A DNA stretch of 64,000 bases, from NCBI GenBank assembly GCA_910575275.1, contig CAJTEE010000002.1:749741-813740 (forward strand), given 5' to 3'. This document shows, piece after piece, positions 59,212 to 64,000 of the stretch (its first letter is position 1; each line of letters begins with the position of its first letter). A program made the position numbers and the translations under genes. This DNA is from Lachnospiraceae bacterium (GTDB lineage Bacteria > Bacillota > Clostridia > Lachnospirales > Lachnospiraceae). The notes beneath the pieces were generated by a model. The model saw only the letters and a list, made by a program, of their open reading frames with translations, was not told where the DNA came from and ran no database searches.

Positions 59212-60231
59212 TTATTTCAAAATTACGAGCGTTCCCGCCCGGTCTGCCAGGGGAAGCTTCTTTAAACGCTTTCCGGAGGCATCCTCAAACCGTTTTACTG
59301 CGGCGCGCACTCCCTCTAAAAAGAACGTATTGTAGTCATGGATAAAGATCATACCCCCCTCGGATAACCTCGGATAGAAAAAATGCAGCCCCTGATAGGT
59401 GGATTCCTCAAAATCCACGTCCAGGGAAACAAACGCATATGTCTCATCCGCCGCCTCCTTTGGCACGGAGGCCGGGAACAGTCCCTTACACACGACAGCC
59501 TTTTGCGGATTGGGCAGGGCGCATAGTACGCGTTCCACCGAGGTATCGCGGTATGCGGATACGAATCTCTCATCGCAGCGCCCCCGTGTGATCTCGCTTT
59601 TTGCCTCTGCACTGTCAAAGCCTTCAAACGTGTCAAACAGGTATAGCTTCCTCTCACGGAACAGCTCGTTTATTATGGAGGAAAAAAAGCCCCGAAAGAC
59701 ACCCAGCTCTGCGACAGCTCCTTCGACGCCGTTTTCTGTAATCTCTCTTGCCGCCAGTTCAAAGGTCCTGTAGCGAAAATAATCCTGCATATAGGCAGGT
59801 GCCGCATACCTTCCCCTTCCCAGAAGCCGCAGTGGATCTTTCTGATCCGATTCGTTCCGTTTTACCAGGCCCATTGGCTCCGTTTGCAAATCCTGAAACA
59901 ATTCCGGCGAGACAGCTTCCAAACGAAGAAATAACTCCCTCAGAACGGCAGCCTGGACATTATCCGTCAGCACCAGCTTATCCGTGTCTATTTCCAGCCC
60001 CCTGCATTGCTCCAGGATTTCCTCAAAATATTCATTCGCAATTACCATATAATCCACGTAGGACATAATTTCTGCGGCTTCCTCTGGCCTATAGACCGGC
60101 CGGCCCATGAAATCGCTCCCCTTCTGATATGTATCCACAAATCCTTCTGTCTCACAGGCGTCAAAACAGCCCCTGTCCAAAAGTTTCTTTGCCCGCTCCC
60201 CTGTTCCCCAAATCAAGATGGTATGCTTCAT
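59212..60231 (-). CDS. TylF/MycF-like O-methyltransferase with N-terminal Rossmann-like module
   Basis: 339 aa from the ATG at 60231. Residues 1-95 are the shared module (TILIWGTGERAKKLLDRG, then VIANEYFEEI). The second part is a TylF/MycF type SAM-dependent methyltransferase (VEGAVAELGVFRGFFSSIIN; LDVDFEESTYQGL; IHDYN), which in macrolide pathways O-methylates sugars. Suggests methylation of a glycan residue. The start overlaps the radical SAM gene as ATGA. Confidence 0.85.
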   Translation of the reverse strand: MKHTILIWGTGERAKKLLDRGCFDACETEGFVDTYQKGSDFMGRPVYRPEEAAEIMSYVDYMVIANEYFEEILEQCRGLEIDTDKLVLTDNVQAAVLRELFLRLEAVSPELFQDLQTEPMGLVKRNESDQKDPLRLLGRGRYAAPAYMQDYFRYRTFELAAREITENGVEGAVAELGVFRGFFSSIINELFRERKLYLFDTFEGFDSAEAKSEITRGRCDERFVSAYRDTSVERVLCALPNPQKAVVCKGLFPASVPKEAADETYAFVSLDVDFEESTYQGLHFFYPRLSEGGMIFIHDYNTFFLEGVRAAVKRFEDASGKRLKKLPLADRAGTLVILK

Positions 60232-61454
60232 CGAACCTCTCTCCTTTTCCATGCATTCCTGCTGTACTGTCTGCATGATATCTGCTCCGCCGCCGGAATC
60301 GGATATCGGACCGCATCGGCCCCCCGGCAATGGTTGCACATCGCAAGATATCCCCGTTCCGAATAGCCCATTTGGAACTCCATCAGGAGCTTTTTGCCAT
60401 CCCCTTCCAGTCGCGCCAGATCCAGATAATCCTTATCTCCCAGATTCATCCGCAGGTTCTCCGATACGCTCCGCGCCATAACGCAGTAATAGTACCTGCT
60501 TCCACGGATCTCCCTGCATGGTGTTTTGCAGCGTTCAAACGTTTTCAAAAGCTCTGCCTCTTGCCACCCCCAGTCAACGCTTTCAAAGCCGTAATCCACC
60601 CACCTCTGCTCTTTGTCCCCCAGCACATAGTCGATACGGCTCTCCTCCAGACGTTTTAGCAGCTTTTTATACTGCTCCTCCAAACGTTCTATCGCAGACG
60701 AATAATTTGAGATGCGGATTAACACATCGTACCTCTTACATGCGTCAAGTACCGCCTGACAGGGCAGGATGGTTCCATTTGTCGTAATGGAAAAAACACT
60801 CATTTTATCACGATACCGTTCCCCGATATACGAAATAATTTCGGGCAGCCCCGCATACAGGAACGGCTCCCCTCCTATCAGAACGAATTCGCGCATCAAG
60901 TCGATTTTTCCGAAAAGGCAGTCTGCACTTTCCTTTGCCGTTTCCAGACTCATATCCGCCCTGCTTTTATCAACCGCGTAGCAGGCATGTGCACACTTTT
61001 TGCATTTCAGACTGCACCGTTCTGTCAGGCATATCTGTACAATGTCCACAAAAAGCCGGCCAAATTCATACACGGACAGAATCGGAAAGATGCGCTCCAT
61101 AAATTCCGTCGCCGTGTAAAAATCCTGTTTTTTTTTCAAGCCCGCCCCAAGAAGCTGGTTTTCCATGGCCGGAATATGTTTTCTGTCCGCCGCAATCACG
61201 AGCAGGCCGTTCCTTTGCTCCTCTCTGTACGTTTGCAGAGAAAGAACCTCTGCGCCGTCCACACCGGTTCTCTGCTTATTTTCATCATTATCGAGGAATC
61301 CGGCAAAGCAGCCTGTCTTCACAAAGACAGCTTTCACTTCCCGGCCAATCCTCCCCGCCCCAAAAATATACAATTTTTTCTCTTTATCATGAAACAGACG
61401 GCATAACTGTTCCCCAGCCGAATCAAGCTCATGACCCTTATTTGTCCATTTCAT
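60228..61454 (-). CDS. Radical SAM enzyme with N-terminal Rossmann-like module
   Basis: 408 aa from the ATG at 61454. Residues about 26-110 are the module (KLYIFGAGRIGREVKAVF, FLDND). The radical SAM core follows with the 4Fe-4S motif C147-x3-C151-x2-C154 in CSLKCKKC, and GGEPF and SITTNGT. A C-terminal CNHC with other Cys could bind a second cluster. The substrate may be a sugar or carrier, because the locus is glycan-related. Radical SAM enzymes are less common in such loci. Confidence 0.85.
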   Translation of the reverse strand: MKWTNKGHELDSAGEQLCRLFHDKEKKLYIFGAGRIGREVKAVFVKTGCFAGFLDNDENKQRTGVDGAEVLSLQTYREEQRNGLLVIAADRKHIPAMENQLLGAGLKKKQDFYTATEFMERIFPILSVYEFGRLFVDIVQICLTERCSLKCKKCAHACYAVDKSRADMSLETAKESADCLFGKIDLMREFVLIGGEPFLYAGLPEIISYIGERYRDKMSVFSITTNGTILPCQAVLDACKRYDVLIRISNYSSAIERLEEQYKKLLKRLEESRIDYVLGDKEQRWVDYGFESVDWGWQEAELLKTFERCKTPCREIRGSRYYYCVMARSVSENLRMNLGDKDYLDLARLEGDGKKLLMEFQMGYSERGYLAMCNHCRGADAVRYPIPAAEQISCRQYSRNAWKRREVR

Positions 61455-61495
61455 TCTCTCTCCCACCTCTTTCTGATTTCTTTGTCCTGTCAGGC

Positions 61496-62995
61496 TCATC
61501 TGGCTTCCCGCAGCAGAGTCTCAATAGACAGCAGTCGATCCTTTTTACCCGCAAACATTTCCCTGATCTCATCAAAGAAATACCAGGAGGCTACAAGCAT
61601 CACATCAAATTCAGGTATCTTTTCCGTGGGCAGATAGACAGGATATCCCACATGCTGCTTATCTTTCTGCTGATCAACAACGGCGACAATTTCTATCTCG
61701 CTCCCTGCCAGCTCCCAGAGCAAATGCCGGCCAAAAATTCCTAACCCATATATGGCAACGGTCCGTACTCCTCGTTTTAAAAGATATTCCGCCAGGCTCA
61801 CACCATTTTCCCGCATCCGCATCCATTGGTCCAACAGCTTCAAGTAATTTTCGGCCTTTTCCATTCTCCTTCTCAGGGCGGCGGCCTGCCGGTTCTCTGC
61901 TCTTTCACCGACATATTTCAAACGTTTTTCCGAAAACGTTCTTTTTGCATATGAAATCTTCTCCAAATACCTCATTCCATATCTTTCATCCGGCTCTAAA
62001 TGCATTCCCTCTCCCCATTCGTTCCATGCATTCAGAAAAACAATGTCCATTCCGTTTTCCGCATTTTTTGCCATGAGCTCTGACAAATACTCTCCAAACC
62101 GTTCTGGCGTTGCACCTTCGATGATAACTCCCGCTTTCCCCTGTCTGGGCGTATCGTCATATCCTGTAAATCCGCTAAAATAGGTTCGAAACCCATTCTC
62201 CTGACTCTGCAAAATGTTCTGCCAAACCTCTTGATATTGGAGCCGAAACGTGTGCCTGCCGGGAACACCGTCCAAAATTCCCTGCTTTCCGTGCGCCGGT
62301 TCAAGGAATATCTGCGCATCCAGTCCTTTCGTGCGTCCCTCACAGCGGCCTCCTATGACATAAATGCCTGGAAGCCCTGCCTCCCTGGCCCACATTCGCC
62401 AGCATTCTAGCATCTCACGCAGACATGTAATATCAGCCGTGTTATAGATCATAAACAAGGGACTCCCCTCGACTGTGATATACCGACTGTCTCTGAAAAA
62501 CGGAAGAAGATATGCAAAGTGCTCTTTCCACTGCCGTCTTGTCCCATATTTCTGCTCCAAGAGTATTCCGTTTCTGCTTTCGGGTTCCTCTTTTTCGTAA
62601 AGGGTCGACCATACATCTGCATCCTGAAAGCCGCTCCATGATCTGGCCCATGTTGGATTCGCCCAGCAGAAGCAGAACGGCATCTGTATCTCCTTCCAAT
62701 CCAACAGATTCTCTGCCGGCTTCTCCAGAATTTTTCTGCCGTCTTTAAACCAGTAATGATACATGCAGACTCCGTCCACTTCATACTTGTGCATCAAATT
62801 CGCCTGCCATTGCATGGTCTTTTTATCCAGCAAGTCATAATAATTTTTATTTAACGGTACATGGGGCTGGTAATGGCCCTGAAATAAAGGCCTGGCATTC
62901 CGAGCGCTTACCCAGTCCGTAAACCCTTCTCCCCACCAAAGGTCATTCTCCCTGACCTTATGAAACTGTGGAAGATACATTGCCAACACTTTCAT
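61496..62995 (-). CDS. WbsX/GH99-like protein with C-terminal Rossmann-like module
   Basis: 499 aa. The N-terminal 350 residues are of WbsX (glycosyltransferase-associated GH99-like) type: MKVLAMYLPQFHKVRENDLW, WGEGFTDWV, PHVPLN, and the acid-rich FLNAWNEWGEG. Residues about 408-499 are the module (VRTVAIYGLGIFGRHLLWEL, VVDQQ, VMLVASWYF). WbsX proteins are found in O-antigen-type loci of unknown mechanism. It is the second visible gene in transcription order, 41 bp before the radical SAM gene. Confidence 0.85.
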   Translation of the reverse strand: MKVLAMYLPQFHKVRENDLWWGEGFTDWVSARNARPLFQGHYQPHVPLNKNYYDLLDKKTMQWQANLMHKYEVDGVCMYHYWFKDGRKILEKPAENLLDWKEIQMPFCFCWANPTWARSWSGFQDADVWSTLYEKEEPESRNGILLEQKYGTRRQWKEHFAYLLPFFRDSRYITVEGSPLFMIYNTADITCLREMLECWRMWAREAGLPGIYVIGGRCEGRTKGLDAQIFLEPAHGKQGILDGVPGRHTFRLQYQEVWQNILQSQENGFRTYFSGFTGYDDTPRQGKAGVIIEGATPERFGEYLSELMAKNAENGMDIVFLNAWNEWGEGMHLEPDERYGMRYLEKISYAKRTFSEKRLKYVGERAENRQAAALRRRMEKAENYLKLLDQWMRMRENGVSLAEYLLKRGVRTVAIYGLGIFGRHLLWELAGSEIEIVAVVDQQKDKQHVGYPVYLPTEKIPEFDVMLVASWYFFDEIREMFAGKKDRLLSIETLLREAR

Positions 62996-63063
62996 AGACT
63001 CCTCCTGTCCCCACAGGCACCTTCACTCTGACTCGTATCAATCGCGACCTTTGGACTTTTTTG

Positions 63064-63849
63064 TTAATCCGGACAAAACTCCTCCAAATTCAACACCTTT
63101 AAATCGGGGTTCTTTTCCAACAAATATTGATATATTTTTTGATTCGAAGCAACGATCAGTCCGGTTCCTTGCAAAAGTATTCCTGTGTGGATGATTGCAT
63201 TGCCATACGCGGTCCTTCTGCCCACGTTATCATTTTTTATATCCGCGACCCCGTTTAACTCAATATTCTGCTCCCCACAGAACCTCTGGAAAGCCTCCCC
63301 TCTTTTTCCCAGCCCCCATAAATAAACAAGCCCCTGGGAGAAGACCGCCTGCTTTAGTTGAATCGAAGACGCCCGCATCTGTTCCAGGAAAATTTCCGTC
63401 AGGTGAAACCAACCGCTTTCATACGGAAAACTCGTTATTTTTTCCACATAAAAATTCAGGGTTCTATCCAGGAATTGAATCGGATTTTCCGTAAAAAATT
63501 GAGTCAGCAGGCTATAAAATTCCTGATTATACGTTTCGTTGCAGCTTGTCCTCATTAAACCCTTTATTCCGATCCGCAAAAGCAACGCACTGATCCAATG
63601 CAGCAGCAAAGCTTTATGTGTACGATTCTTTTCCAATGTCTCTTTTAATAACATAGCGGCTCGATAAAAATTTACCGGATTTCGATTGGCAGAAATCTGT
63701 GTTCGGGTTCCTGTTCGATAAGAAACCGCCGGCGGCTCCCCAAGATAACTTTTTCTTTTTGCACAGATCATCACCATACATGAGAAAAAAACATCGTTTA
63801 ATGACGGCAGAGACTGAAAATAAATCAGAGTGTAGACAAAGTCCCGCAC
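63064..63849 (-). pseudogene. C-terminal part of a GT2 glycosyltransferase with Rossmann-like module, cut by an IS
   Basis: The open frame has 261 codons. Residues 10-50 match the interior of gut-type GT2 proteins (FQSLPSLNDVFFSCMVM, then a YRTGTRTQISANR). The catalytic N-terminal GT-A half is missing. Residues about 173-261 are the shared module (LVYLWGLGKRGEAFQRF). The first six codons derive from the neighbouring IS end at 63831, so the gene was probably broken by that insertion. An intact allele would encode about 450 aa. Any translated product lacks the sugar-nucleotide site. Confidence 0.75.
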
Positions 63850-64000
63850 TTTTGTGTGGGATTTTTCTATGATAAATGCTGAAAATCCAGTATTATTGCG
63901 GCTTTTAAGGTGCTTTTCTGATATAATAGAAGTATCAAATCAAGGCAGGTATTTCTACTTATGATGACGCAGAATGCAGATAAAAAGAGAGAACAGATCC
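63831..64000 (+). mobile_element. IS1182-like insertion sequence, left end only
   Basis: The element begins near TGTAGACAAAGTCCC (63831) with a subterminal hairpin TCCCGCAC/GTGTGGGA (63842-63861). A TATAAT box at 63922-63927 and a transposase start at 63961 follow. The rest is beyond the window. Family assignment rests on the start of the protein and on the arrangement. Confidence 0.6.
63961..64000 (+). CDS. Transposase N-terminus, IS1182-family-like (partial)
   Basis: The first 13 codons read MMTQNADKKREQI, which resembles the start of IS1182-family (DDE) transposases as I remember them. The remainder is outside the window. Two ATG codons in tandem; no strong ribosome site, only GGCAGG at a distance. 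Confidence 0.5.
   Translation, partial: MMTQNADKKREQI

Overview
The window looks like a chromosomal segment of a Gram-positive, spore-former-type Clostridia, most likely Lachnospiraceae (the Enterocloster/Hungatella/Lachnoclostridium kind). The signs are moderate to high GC, AGGAGG-type ribosome sites, TTGACA/TATAAT promoters, the cmk-ispH-rpsA cluster, the infC-rpmI-rplT operon, small Cys/Gly-rich proteins, DUF1540, choline-binding-type repeats and a predominance of ABC/TRAP solute systems. The family assignment is inference from gene content; no 16S rRNA is present.

Layout. 1-4602 (minus): sugar or polyol ABC importer plus a zinc dehydrogenase. 4.9-8.3 kb: a CFI-box protein, a Cys/Gly-rich micro-protein, two unknown small proteins, a MITE and an RraA-type aldolase behind a perfect palindromic operator. 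8.3-18.1 kb (minus): rarA, a degenerate YkuD-like secreted protein, leuS, rplT, rpmI, infC (AUU start, attenuated leader), DUF1540, three PH-like/YcxB-like membrane proteins and an AEC carrier. 18.1-20.2 kb: an internally deleted IS5-type element, a formamidase, a 38-bp tandem repeat, a long hairpin and a 50-aa coiled-coil protein. 20.2-26.7 kb (minus): cell-wall-binding protein, rpsA, ispH, cmk, a BaiN/HI0933 flavoprotein and a PPK2-type kinase. 26.8-35.1 kb: YczE/AraC, a decayed secreted protein, four tRNA genes, PhzF/MocR, MATE/MerR and an ECF S component. 35.2-40.6 kb (minus): cell-wall hydrolases, a Cys-rich repeat protein and an orphan tyrosine recombinase. 40.8-47.9 kb: TRAP transporter, creatininase-like protein, LysR, SDR and LysR. 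47.9-53.3 kb: galactokinase, YigZ, a class A PBP and a VOC protein.

53.4-63.8 kb (minus) is a cell-surface glycan-type locus: UDP-sugar dehydrogenase, HAD protein, two GT2 glycosyltransferases, TylF-like methyltransferase, radical SAM enzyme, WbsX/GH99-like protein and the C-terminal half of a third GT2. The striking feature is that seven consecutive proteins of unrelated catalytic families each carry a similar ~90-110 residue Rossmann-like module (Y/W-G-x-G-x-x-x, then a D about 25 residues on), sometimes N-terminal and sometimes C-terminal. This is my best candidate for an undescribed system. At 63831 an IS1182-like element has cut off the 5' half of the last GT2 gene.

Regulation readable from sequence includes divergent MerR/MATE promoters sharing their -10 region, with the MerR-type 19-bp spacer; a LysR-type AT palindrome before the creatininase-TRAP operon; a MocR gene divergent from phzF; an infC leader with its own promoter and intrinsic terminator; and a long structured leader before the NlpC/P60 hydrolase.
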